11,018 nt of DNA from Euperipatoides rowelli (taxonomy: Eukaryota; Onychophora; Udeonychophora; Euonychophora; Peripatopsidae), in assembly GCA_003024985.2 (NCBI GenBank), contig PXIH01S0002608.1. One strand, given 5' to 3'. The translations under genes were made by a program, and so were the position numbers. The notes under the pieces were generated by a model. The model was not told where the DNA came from. It did not search any database and worked only from the letters and a program-made list of their open reading frames with translations. Shown here piece by piece: positions 1 to 9,540 of the stretch; position 1 is the stretch's first letter; the number at the start of each line of letters is the position of its first letter.

Positions 1-742
<742 letters not shown>

Positions 743-835
743 AATTAATACCAAATATTAGAATTTTCTTTAAAAAAGATGAAATGACAATAAGATTGTA
801 AATAAAATAAAGTTTATTGTTCATTAAAATTATCC
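743..835 (+). promoter_or_regulatory. 3' UTR with overlapping poly(A) signals
   Basis: After the TAA stop there are about 58 bases of AT-rich UTR, then two overlapping canonical AATAAA hexamers at 801-806 and 806-811. T-rich and GT-containing sequence follows (GTTTATTGTTCATT, then CCGTCTGTTCC near 835). That is the usual order for cleavage and polyadenylation, with cleavage expected roughly at 820-840. The exact site cannot be set from sequence alone. Confidence 0.65.
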
Positions 836-960
836 GTCTGTTCCTAATTCTGTTATAACTGAATTTATTAAGAAATTTTTTAAAATTATAAATGTAGTTA
901 GTATTTTTATTTTTTTTTAATAAAAACTGTTAACACATATTTGGGTATTACTTATTTGTA

Positions 961-1090
961 CAGATGCAAAAATTTTTGCATCTGGTGATGTCATTTCCAG
1001 TGGCAGTGTAACTTCTGGTTATGCTTGACTTCACGTCCAGTTATGGGTCATTTGTCACTTTTTTGCCAATGGTCAAATCTGGCATGATGT
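961..1090 (-). repeat. Reverse-oriented copy of the GGAARTGACATCA/palindrome repeat
   Basis: Positions 961-984 form a perfect 24-bp palindrome whose half is CAGATGCAAAAA. One base later, at 986-998, the minus strand reads GGAAATGACATCA. This is the same order as at 9961-10004 on the plus strand, where GGAAGTGACATCA is followed two bases later by an imperfect palindrome with an ATTATGTCAAAAA arm. Further minus-strand AGAAGTTACAC and GACGTGAAGTC words follow towards 1045. The two places therefore share a dispersed repeat family in opposite orientations. I do not recognise the family, and its outer boundaries are uncertain. Confidence 0.55.
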
Positions 1091-1227
1091 AGCACTTAAA
1101 AGACTTTTATAAAGGTAAAAGCTATTTTTATAATTGTTTATCTTACTTTTATCCCTTAATGTGATTGTTTTTTTTTCCATCTGTTTTGTCTGATAAAAAA
1201 TCTTAAATTAAAATTCTACTGTTAATT

Positions 1228-2325
1228 TTTAAGGTTAAGATAACATGCCTGCACTTCATCCAGGTATTTACATTAAGGGCATTTAACCGTTCGTCAAGCA
1301 CAATGGATTAGTGCAATGTATCAGAGATACAAATACAAAAATTATTCTATTGACTTATAAAACTATAATTTCTTCTGTTTTTCTATATCTTTTAGGAATG
1401 TGTAATTTTTAATGATGTTATTTATATTTATCTTAAATTTAAGACACAAAAATAAGGCTTGAAATATATAGGTTGAATGATTATTTAGATACTGCAGTTA
1501 ACTATATAATGCACCACTGAAGAAAAACTAATTCAATTTTGTCAGTAATATACTGTACCTACTCAAATAAGAAACATGAACACTGAAAAACTAAAGTGCA
1601 TAAAAAAGTCAGAAATTAGCTTCAGTATAAAAAAGTCGTTTAGTATAAACAACTTACAAATCATTTTTGGTGATTGAGCGGGCACAATGTATCTTAGGTA
1701 CCAAAGATTTATAAAAAAAATTACCAGGCTAGATGGTCAAAGCTCAATTGACCAACAGAACAATGGATTTTAGGAAGGTACTATGAATCTGTGGAGTTAC
1801 AGTATTACCATTCCGAAAATACAATCGTTCATCAGTTGCAATGTATCTAATCTTGGATATATTGCCCCTGACGGATAAACAAATGTGATTGAATATACTG
1901 TAGTTAATGAGATGGTGTCATATTTTGGTTTTACATTTCACTAAAGGACTATGGATATTCTAATAAGATATATGGTAGTTGTATACAGCATAAAAAATAT
2001 ACTAAATGGGTAAAAGGTTGAGTTTACATATCTACTTTATCTGGACAGTCATCAGACACGTGATTGAATGTATGCTAATGAGATATGATCATGTGATGGT
2101 TTTGTAATATATTTTACTAAAAGGCTAAGGGTACTATCCTTCATCCAGGTGTGATTAATATGCTAATTTGATAATGTCATCACATGTAGTATTGCCTGCT
2201 GCATAACAAATATTCAACTAAAGTAATAAATGGTTAATTTTTAAGGTAACGTTTACATATTCTCTACTTTATCCTGGTATTTACATAAGGGGTATTTAAC
2301 AGACGTGATTTAATATACAGTAAAA
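1228..2325. repeat. Degenerate internally repeated region
   Basis: Several segments recur in diverged form. The clearest pair is 1232-1290 and 2241-2302: both run TTAAGGT, then ACAT, CTTCATCC or CTTTATCC, GGTATTTACAT, then AAGGG and TATTTAAC or CATTTAAC. A GTGATTGAATATA-like word recurs at 1885, 2060, 2151 and 2305. CGTTCRTCA followed by GCAATGTATC occurs at 1288-1322 and 1826-1847, with a further ACAATGTATC at 1684. The spacings (about 91 to 175 bases for the GTGATT word) are irregular. This is either an old decayed tandem array or overlapping copies of one dispersed repeat. There is no coding potential. Confidence 0.5.
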
Positions 2326-4269
2326 TTATTATAACTGGTTTTTATTTATTATTATATACCATTAAATAGGTTTAAATCCTTAGCCCATAATGGATAAAGG
2401 ATTTATTACAGAGAATAAAACACTAGCCTAAAACATTAAGAAACAGATTAGTCGTGTAAAATTTTTAACATGAAATAATTGGGAATTTAATATATCTTTC
2501 AGTTCTTACGAANGGGATATAGAGGGTGAGCATGGAAAATGAATTCCGATTCCTAGATTTGGGGAAATAATCTAGTTTAATCTTTTTGTCCATGAAATCC
2601 TAGAATTAAAAATAATTAAGAAAATAATCATTATTTAAAAATTGAATTAACTAAATTGATCATTAAAAATATGCAGAACATAAATTGAGAAACTTCAACC
2701 AGTGAATTTAAGTTTAAGCCCATAAGTTACTGTATATCAGGTTAAGGCATGTATTGAAGAAAAATCAAAGTTATTATTTATATAATTTTATATGGAGTTT
2801 TAAAATAATATTAAGTATTAACATATTTTGCTAATGTAAATACTAAGATATCAAATAAATAAAAGCTATAAATTGTAACTTTAAATAAAAAGAATATTAT
2901 GCTAGTGTTTCTTAGGCTAACTTACACATTAATAAAAAAAATAAAAATATTAGTAAAACTTTACTAGAATAAATGCAATTGAAACAAACAAACCTGATCA
3001 ATAGAAAAAAATAATAATTTTGATATTGATTTGGTCATATTAATAATATCTTGTTGCTGGAACTTTGCACAAAATTGATTGATGAGAAACTCAACTTCAG
3101 GTTTATAGAAGAAACTATTTTTTAGGTTGCATACTTTTCAGGAGAAATAGACGAGTTCAAATTAAGTTTAAACTGCTATGTCATTATCAGGAACAGGTTT
3201 AAATGAAGCCATCGAAATAAATTGAATGGCATCGGCATCGCTTTGTGAGAAGTCAGGTAGACGGTTATGATTGGTAGTACATCACTTCATCAGCACACTG
3301 GAAATTTTGTATCGGTTTAAGATTTTTAATTTTAATGCATTTTATGAAAAATTTTCTAAGTCGATAAGGAAACAATCTGCTGTCATTTTGCGATCTTTAC
3401 AGTCCATCTGTTTAAGCCAGAATGAATTTTAAACTAAAATTTAGTAGTCGGAAAATTTTGACGCTAAAGCGTTTTCACAAGTTAAAAAACAAATTTCATT
3501 GGATAAATTTATATCATGGTGCATTATGGTATGAAAAGTTAATTTTTTTTATGTTATTTTAAAGCAATTTAAATGTTTAGCAACCAATGGAACAAAGCTT
3601 GCAAGTTGGATTTTAGGAAAACAGATAGGTTTTTAGTGAACAGATAAGAAAGTTGATCAAATGAAACTGGCAGTACTAAGGTACAAAAATTAACCATTAA
3701 CTATGGTGGAACAATTATTTTATGAATACTCAAGCTAGGGATTAAAATAGGACTGTTAATGTTATGATTCGTTGAATTTTCCACTTAAAAATGGTTATAT
3801 CAAAGTTTAATATAATTTAGTCTTAGGATTTTTAAAGGAAAATTAAAATAATATGTATAAGTTTGGAATAAACTTATTAAAGATTGAATAAAGTTGGCAT
3901 AAGATTATAATGAAAAAAATATTAATAAAAATTATAGTTGGCACAAGAATTTGACAAATAAAAATAAAACTAAAAAACAAAGCTATACAGAACATTTTAA
4001 TATTAATGAATTACATAGGAAACCTCATATATAAATACTACATAAGATTGCAAGTATTATTTTAAGATTGAAAATGGAATTAAATTGGTTTCTAAATAGC
4101 TAATATAATTAATAAAGGCCAGAAAAAAATCTAGGAATTATACAAAAAATAGTCATATACAGTAGCTTAATTTATATATATTACAGAGGTAGGTAATTTA
4201 GAATACATTAAATGATATTTAAATAAAAATAATAGAGAGATAAAGGTAATTCTATAATAATTTCTATAA
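2326..4269. other. AT-rich non-coding stretch
   Basis: Nearly 2 kb of strongly AT-rich sequence with frequent stops in all frames. I find no recognisable exon, RNA gene, transposon end or ordered repeat. There is one ambiguous base (N) at 2513. It is most simply intergenic DNA downstream of the LANCL-like gene, or the intron of an unseen gene. Confidence 0.6.
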
Positions 4270-4891
4270 CAGTGTTACTTAACCACCGGTCCATAGACTG
4301 GTACCAATCCACGAAAAAATTCACCGATCCATAGAAAAACAAATGTAAGTGGTGTGCTTTTTGCCAAATAAAAATTAAAAAAAAAAAAATACAACTTTAT
4401 ATTTTATCACATTTTTATTACAGTATTATCATTGCTAGTTAAATGATGAGAGTAAGGATGTAATATTAAAATAGTTCAGTAAAAAAAAAAAAATTTTAAA
4501 ACTAAATAATTAATGACTTCATAAAGTAATGACTGACACATCAATATTTTGTGGCTGTTTTAAAACAGGTTGACTGTGCGATATCAGCGCCAATTCACGC
4601 TTATTGAAAATCACTGTAACACTCTTATAATCTTATACCGAGTTACCAACTGAGATTTAAAAAAAAATAGGTATACATTACTTACATATTCATGCTGTTT
4701 TTGTGTAAAATGTTACAAGAGTCTGGAAAAGCGTCTACGGATGAGGGACTTACTATATTATTATTATTTTTATTATTATTACTATTAAAAAATAAACATA
4801 ATTCATTGCTTCGTATAATTACTGTACCTGTCCACATAAAATTATCCTTAATTTTACTGGTCAGAAATAATATAAAGATTGAGAAACGCTT
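4270..4891. mobile_element. Non-autonomous hAT-superfamily DNA transposon
   Basis: The left end begins CAGTGTTACTTAACCACCGG, a hAT-type terminus followed by the diverged sub-repeats CACCGGTCC, CCAATCCAC and CACCGATCC. The right end runs CTGGTCAG, then GATTGAGAAACGCTT. Reverse-complemented, the right end is AAGCGTTTCTCAATC, which matches the left end at 10 of 15 positions. The flanking 8-mers are TTCTATAA (4262-4269) and TTCTGAAA (4892-4899), a 6/8 match to an expected 8-bp target-site duplication. The interior is AT-rich, including a TTA/ATT microsatellite near 4753-4788, and encodes no transposase. It is therefore a deletion derivative or MITE that would have depended on a transposase supplied elsewhere. 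The diverged ends suggest an old insertion. An open frame at 4692-4958 crosses the right end and is not a gene. Confidence 0.72.
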
Positions 4892-5580
4892 TTCTGAAAT
4901 AATCTTCTTGATGTGTAAACAAATAAAAATATATTTTCTTAATACGCATAAAAATTAATATTGTATTAAATTAAAAATACAATAAACTTCTATAGTTATT
5001 ATTCCCCAAATAAAACATTGTTTGAAATATTATGAACAGTAATTTAATAAAGTAAAAATAACTGATTGAAATAAATCATTGATAAAAAAAAGGTGCTTAA
5101 AAGTCTCCTACCAAAGTAATAAAATCTCTAATTGCTGTTTTAAAACTGTATAATTAAAAATACTATCTATGCCCAAGTAGGACAAATTTTAATGGAAACC
5201 CTTTTATTCAGATAAAAGTATACATCTGAAAGACCATTCATCCAGTGTAAATATTAGGGTTGGACTAAATTTCAAAATGCTAATAAAAATGAAAATGCTT
5301 ACTATAAAGAAATGTATAGATTGTAATGTGAATATTTTATTTATTTTGAATTTTAGCCAAGTTAGTAAAAGATATGCAAAAAGCTTATAAAAAAATTTAA
5401 TCTCATTTCTATTGTACGATTAGGATAATTTTACCATTTGAGAAATAGCTTATTACAGTAGGCTAATCTAATAATGTACACACAAAGAAATTATTTATTT
5501 AGCAAATTATTATTAAAAGAATTATTTAATGAAAATATTATTTTATTATTTAATTATAAATTTGATATTTTAAAATTCAT
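4892..5580. other. AT-rich non-coding stretch
   Basis: Low-complexity AT-rich sequence with no open frame above background. I find no RNA gene and no clear repeat boundary. The short phrase CATTCATCCAGTGTAAATATTA near 5227 resembles words in the 1228-2325 repeats but is too short to call a copy. Confidence 0.5.
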
Positions 5581-5983
5581 TGCAATGTGCCTGTCATCAT
5601 CATATTCTGTTTGACAGGACAGTACAAGTTTACATCATCATCCTACCATCCACAATGCCTGCTACTTACAAACCCTATATACTGTATGTATACAGTACAG
5701 CTGTAAGTTACTGCTTATTTAATATTTCATTTAATATTTAATTGCAGACCTGTCATCGATAATCTTGATCTCACAACACATCACAACTGGCTGCACTACA
5801 TTAAAACACGTCAATACAGTCTGACACACTCCTACATAAGACATACATTACATACGATTAGCACTGTGTTGCTTATATTTTAGCTCAGTTGTAAAGCCTC
5901 AAGGCTAGGGACACACACACCCTCACAACATACAGACATTTCATGTTTAGCTCAGTAAAACCAACTGTAGCCTACATTTAATA

Positions 5984-6098
5984 TAGCTTCCATAAAAGCT
6001 ATATTTATTATTATTATTTTATGTTAGCTTCAATAATAGCTACAGCATATTTACTTTAATAATAATAATCAATATTAGCTTTAATTAAAGCTATTGTA
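5984..6098. repeat. Three copies of a small TAGCTT...AAGCTA palindrome
   Basis: TAGCTTCCATAAAAGCTA starts at 5984, TAGCTTCAATAATAGCTA at 6025 and TAGCTTTAATTAAAGCTA at 6076. Each is an 18-base near-palindrome, the third being perfect, separated by TTA-rich linkers (start-to-start 41 and 51 bases). They could be a degenerate short tandem array or three small hairpins. Nothing in the sequence shows a function. Confidence 0.6.
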
Positions 6099-6324
6099 TA
6101 ATTATCTTATTTATGTTTTATTTATCTTATGCTACTTGCCACTACATCTTAGTTCCCCTTTTATCCTTATACATTATTAAATATTTCATGCAAATTATTT
6201 AATTGGGAAGCTAAGCAAACTTAAATCAGTTTGCTTTTATTATTAAAAGACCTGTAATCTGTTATCATCTTTTGTAATCATAACTTGTGGCTGAGATCTA
6301 AATAAAACATCTTCTGCACTTCTT

Positions 6325-6591
6325 GTGCAGCAAGAACGTCATTTTCCACCAATGCCTGTATATTCTATCCCACACCCTGGACTGCTGACCTTCTTGGAAC
6401 AGCTGGAGCAGACTGCAGCATTTTCCATCATCTGGAGTTCAGACTTCTCCAACATCTGTCACTGCATCCTGTCTAGACTTCAGGAACTCACAAGACCACC
6501 TGACAGGATTTTATCATGTGACCAAGAGACCACCTCGACATTCAGACCATTACCTCCACCTCTCTTCCTCGAATACCTAGCTGATCAATAA
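6325..6591 (+). other. Short open frame of unknown status
   Basis: An 88-codon frame, opening with GTG and ending in TAA at 6589-6591, lies in the GC-richer block. It is preceded by CTTCTGCACTTCTTGTGCAG, which looks like a 3' splice acceptor ending at 6330, so an exon from 6331 is possible. The predicted peptide is rich in Pro, Leu and Thr/Ser (for example LTRPPDRIL and PLPPPLF) and matches no domain I know. Codon-like composition differs from the flanks, but the C-rich strand skew alone could keep stops rare here. A real protein exon is possible but not supported by any homology I can recall. Confidence 0.2.
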
Positions 6592-6660
6592 CATAGCAGG
6601 ATTCCACCCAGCTAGGTTTGAAGCTACTGGACTAAAGAAAGAAAGCCCTCTTTCTGCTCC

Positions 6661-7142
6661 AGCTGCCTATATAGTAACTTCGTATTAAAATTCAGGGTGT
6701 GAGGTAATCGTCTTTTCAACTTCAAAAAGAATCATCCAAATTCATTACATTTATTTTTATTGCCACATAAATCAGACAGATCTGAAGAACTTTTCAGCCA
6801 TTAATCTAAAACTGTTTCACACGTAAGGGGAAACCCAAAACGTTTTGTAAGAGCTTGTAGCTCCGCCATCTTTTCAATATAAAATATAAAATTTACATTA
6901 GAGCGTTGCTCGAATTGTATTCTGATTTATCCTTCCCAATTCCTTTGTAAAAAACCCTTTTGACAATCATGTGGATGTTTAATAAACGTATTTTCTAAAA
7001 GTAATTCTCGCATATTCTCTGATACACATCGCATGCATTTATTATTAATTTAGATAATTATAAGAGGGAACGAATCTAGCATTAGGCAAAGGGTTACATT
7101 ATATTTATATTTTGTGCATTACCGTATAACCTTTTTTTCTAG
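6661..7142. other. Non-coding stretch before the candidate exon
   Basis: AT-rich sequence without a convincing gene or repeat. It ends in a pyrimidine tract and AG (CCTTTTTTTCTAG, closing at 7142), which would serve as the acceptor for the candidate exon that follows. Confidence 0.4.
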
Positions 7143-7270
7143 GTTCCACTCCACCACGACCCCCAAAGTTACCGTTGTTTCGTAAAACCCCATACGTGAT
7201 CGCGGTATTAGCTTTACCCCTTTATTGGAATTGCTTTGGACTCATGGACCCTTTTTTGCCCCTTTCCTAG
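7143..7270 (+). other. Candidate terminal coding exon, unrecognised
   Basis: Directly after a strong acceptor-like sequence (CCTTTTTTTCTAG) there is a frame of about 42 codons that ends at TAG (7268-7270). Its composition is much richer in G+C than the flanks. The peptide begins with a proline- and lysine-containing part (STPPRPPKLPLFRK) and continues into a hydrophobic run (YVIAVLALPLYW) that could be a membrane segment. The frame needs one base from an upstream exon for its first codon, the same phase as the LANCL-like exon. I do not recognise the protein. It is short enough to be chance, and no poly(A) signal follows closely. A fragment of a mobile element is an equally good explanation. 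Confidence 0.25.
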
Positions 7271-7710
7271 CCTGAGTTCCAAATTGCACATCCCATCATT
7301 CAGCATTGTTATAGGAAATTAAGTTCATTAGTTGACAGGTGAAATGACACTGGAGATTTTCCTATTGTTGAGCTCATGATTAATAAAGATTTGGATAGAC
7401 AACTTGTAATCAACTTCTGCTCCATTAAATATATTTAAGAGGTCTGGAATAAAAATTATTTTTAAAAACAACTTGGATTAATACTTAAAATTATAGGCCT
7501 AATATCTGATTTCAACCTGTAAGAAAACATAGTCCTATTAGTAGTTCTATAGATATGTCATAATTTGCAATACCTAATGGATTTCCCAGTAGTCAATAAT
7601 GAGGAAAATGAGAAGTGCTGAGTAAGGTAATAGGAGGAGTGAGACCCAGGTGAAATTATTGGACATTCCATTAATTTTACCTAAACTTAACAGAATTATA
7701 TCCAGTTGTT
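7271..7710. other. Non-coding stretch, possibly the 5' part of the retrotransposon remnant
   Basis: No gene or clear repeat seen. If the Ty3/gypsy remnant that follows was once complete, its gag region or 5' LTR should have lain here or further left. I could not find a CCHC zinc knuckle, a primer-binding site or a sequence matching the right flank, so that part is deleted or too decayed to see. Confidence 0.35.
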
Positions 7711-8081
7711 TTTATCGCAATTGGTACTTTATCATTATCTTATAGGATTGATACAGGGGCAGATATTTCCTGTACCGGTATCAGTAATGATTTATTTGAT
7801 AAACAAAGATAATATAGAACTGAATGACATTAAAGATTATGCGTAATTACTATTTAGTCATAAGGAGTAATCAGGTAAACCGTATTGTATTTGTGTTATT
7901 GATTGGTGAAACAAGATGTTATCAAATATTTTTTGTATTTGATGAAATGAAAAATATTGACTTCCTAGGAATGAATTGGCTGTGGTCAAATGATATTAAT
8001 GTTATGATAACAGAGAATAAAATAAGTTGTGGAAGTGGAAATAGCCTAAAATTTTTAAATTGTTCAAAAGATGAAATTTGA
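7711..8081 (+). pseudogene. Retropepsin-like aspartic protease remnant
   Basis: The active-site motif DTGAD lies at 7750-7764 in one frame, which stops at TAA 7810-7812. The rest of the domain continues in another frame from about 7824 and includes the FLGMNWL segment near 7965-7985, matching the ILGxDxL element that closes Ty3/gypsy proteases. That second frame ends with TGA at 8079-8081. The fold would have cut the element's Gag-Pol polyprotein. The frame change and stop make it non-functional as it stands. There is no separate start codon, as expected for a polyprotein piece. Confidence 0.75.
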
Positions 8082-8630
8082 ATGAAAAACATTTTTAAAG
8101 TAATAAAAGGTGAGGAATTTTTTCCTCCCTATCCCGGATCAAGGCAGTATTATCGTTTAATATTAGTCATTGTAGACCATTATTCAAAATGGGTTGATGC
8201 TATACCAATAAGGAATTCCAACATCAATATTGTCAAGCGGCAAATAATATAGTTTTTCTGTAGGTTTGGAATACACCTGAGAATACTATTTGACAATGGT
8301 CCACAAATAGTTTTGATTGTATATAAAATGCTCTGTAATCTTTGGGGAGGGGGGGGGGATCAGCCCCTACAACTTTTTAACATGCTCAGTGTAATTTCAC
8401 TGAACGGACAAGCAAGAACATAAAATAAATGATAGATGCTTTTGTAAACCATGACCATTTGGATTGGGACAGACTTCTTTCACAATTTGTACTGGCATAA
8501 GATCATTGGTAAATTCCACAAGATTTCCTACATCTACCAAACTATTTTTAAAGAAATAATTGAATTTGCATAGAGATAACACAGTTAAAAAATACATATT
8601 AGAACCAAACCGTTGCAGATTACTCTTGAC
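8082..8630 (+). pseudogene. Integrase core remnant (DDE family)
   Basis: Frame-consistent pieces of a retrotransposon integrase: VDHYSKW at 8172-8192, an in-frame TAG at 8250-8252, and DNGPQ at 8292-8306, which carries the second catalytic Asp. A frame change near the G run at 8349-8358 leads to QCNFTER, whose Glu (8402-8404) aligns with the third catalytic residue. TAA follows at 8426-8428, then a HLDWD segment typical of the region after the core. The first catalytic Asp and the HHCC finger are absent, lost in the same deletion that removed reverse transcriptase. The hAT insertion at 8631 ends this part. Confidence 0.78.
8349..8358 (+). repeat. Ten-G run inside the integrase remnant
   Basis: Ten consecutive G, preceded by GGGGA, sit between the DNGPQ piece and the QCNFTER piece. 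The two pieces are in different frames, so an indel in this homopolymer or close to it is a simple cause. A sequencing-length error is also possible at such a run. Confidence 0.8.
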
Positions 8631-8998
8631 CAGTGTCGGTCCACCCGGCTGGCCGGAGATCGCCGGGGGCCCAACGAAAAATAAAAGCTATCATGAAAAC
8701 AGGGCCCTCACATTGAAGGGGTGGATGGGTATTTAGTCTCACTCCCCCCCCTTCCTGTGTTTGAACAAAATACATAAGAAAATACATAGTTATGACTTGA
8801 ATAATAGAATGGGGGACCCATAGGCTCGGTAAAGGTAAACTAGGGGACTATTTAGGGACGATAAATGGAAACAAAATAAGTATTCAACTAAAAAAAAAAA
8901 AAGCTTATCAAATTTAAAAAATGTTGGCTATGGCTCTGGAGTCAAGGGCCCTTGACCATTCTCAGCCAGGGGCCCAAAGGGCCACCATACTAACACTG
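8631..8998. mobile_element. Short hAT-type element nested in the retrotransposon
   Basis: The left end is CAGTGTCGGTCCACCCGGCT. The right end read from the minus strand is CAGTGTTAGTATGGTGGCCC. Both start with CAGTGT, the classic hAT pattern, and both run into GC-rich GGCTG...GGGCCC stretches. The flanking 8-mers are CTCTTGAC (8623-8630) and CTATTGAC (8999-9006), a 7/8 match to an 8-bp target duplication. The retrotransposon integrase stops at the left flank and resumes at the right flank. At 368 bp it encodes no transposase and is non-autonomous. Its interior contains an 8-C run (8744-8751), an A run near 8890 and a 16-bp perfect palindrome (8941-8956). Confidence 0.8.
8941..8956. repeat. 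16-bp perfect palindrome near the right end of the nested hAT element
   Basis: GTCAAGGGCCCTTGAC reads the same on both strands. It lies 42 bases inside the right terminus. Subterminal motifs of this kind are common transposase-contact sites in hAT elements; that role here is inference. Confidence 0.7.
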
Positions 8999-9000
8999 CT

Positions 9001-9300
9001 ATTGACGAATTAGAGGTGAAAATACCAAAATTCACAAAATTGTATAAACACATCCTTTGGAAATTTAAGAATGACAGAAGAAAAATTATGATAAGTTCAC
9101 AACTGAAAGATCATTTCAATTTGGTGATTGCATTAAATTAATTCCTCATCCTCAATTAGATTCAAGTACATTTATACAGCAAAATTTATGCAACCATGGG
9201 CTGGCCCATATTTAATTAAGCCAATGACCGGTTATGAGATTTTGGAAATTTCCCCAAAGGTATTTGAGAATCACATTTCTAGTGGGATAATTTCTTGTAT
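9001..9300 (+). pseudogene. Integrase C-terminal remnant with GPY module
   Basis: An open stretch from 9001 to the TAA at 9139-9141 has the pattern of the helix that follows the integrase core (KFTKLYKHILWKFKNDRRK). Overlapping it in another frame is FGDCIKL (from 9120), matching the F-x-x-G-D-x-V step of the family. A third frame holds WAGPYLI (9197-9217) and the following short strand, which fits the GPY/F module. Three frames in 300 bases mean at least two indels. This part resumes the integrase interrupted by the 8631-8998 element. Confidence 0.68.
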
Positions 9301-9351
9301 ACTCCCAATCACTTAATAAAATATATGCCTTAATTTTTACACACACTCAAT

Positions 9352-9447
9352 TCCTAGAATTATAACTCAATAAATTGTGATATTGGTACCTGTGACATCA
9401 TCAACCACTCCTAGAAATATGACTCACCTAAATTATGATTGTCATAT
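9352..9447. repeat. Two diverged direct copies about 57 bp apart
   Basis: TCCTAGAATTATAACTCA at 9352 is echoed by TCCTAGAAATATGACTCA at 9409, and the similarity continues through TAAATT, TGTGATATTGG and TGTCATATTAGG. Between them lies GTGACATCATC, a word shared with the array at 9961-10113. This may be a local duplication, perhaps inside the lost 3' end of the retrotransposon. Confidence 0.45.
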
Positions 9448-9540
9448 TAGGGTGGGGGCCCTGAGGTAAATACTTAGAATATTTTTACATTTTTTTAATC
9501 TGAAAAATTTTAATATAAAGAGCAAAAAAAAATTAACATA

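Larger units (their letters stand above)
5580..6660. other. C-rich, G-poor block of distinct composition
   Basis: Compared with its flanks, this block has more G+C and a strong strand skew. In 5761-5820, for example, I count about 17 C against 6 G; in 6421-6480, about 18 C against 8 G. It contains a TTTAGCTCAG word twice (about 5880 and 5946), three small palindromes (5984-6098), and a short open frame. I recognise no family. A transposon fragment, a non-coding RNA exon, or a skewed transcribed region would each fit. The edges are set by eye. Confidence 0.4.
7711..9300 (+). mobile_element. Decayed Ty3/gypsy-type retrotransposon, pol remnant with nested hAT
   Basis: A run of LTR-retrotransposon pol pieces in the expected order on one strand: protease (about 7711-8000), integrase core (about 8130-8620), and integrase C-terminal part (9001 to about 9300). 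Several stops and frame changes show it is dead. Reverse transcriptase, RNase H, the integrase zinc finger and the first catalytic Asp are missing between protease and integrase, where only about 40 codons lie. A 368-bp hAT element interrupts the integrase. The WAGPY motif at 9197-9211 belongs to the GPY/F module known in Ty3/gypsy and gammaretroviral integrases, which supports Ty3/gypsy over Ty1/copia. Neither LTR is clearly visible. Confidence 0.82.

Noticed and set aside
2326-4269. tRNA or other structured RNA genes in the AT-rich stretch
   Set aside because: I found no cloverleaf with the conserved A and B box words, and no other RNA family signature by eye.
4692-4958. Open frame of 88 codons on the + strand
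   Set aside because: It starts inside the hAT element and runs past the element's right end. It is leucine- and lysine-rich because of the ATT/TTA microsatellite, and has no recognisable domain.
8397-8597. Open frame of 66 codons on the - strand
   Set aside because: It is the antisense shadow of the integrase remnant, whose motifs are clear on the + strand.
8631-8998. GC-rich patch as a CpG-island promoter
   Set aside because: The GC-rich parts are the termini of a hAT element with a target-site duplication. No gene starts nearby.
7711-9300. Active retrotransposon or intact endogenous retrovirus
   Set aside because: It has several stops, frame changes, a missing reverse transcriptase and a nested insertion. 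No env-like frame and no confirmed LTRs were seen.
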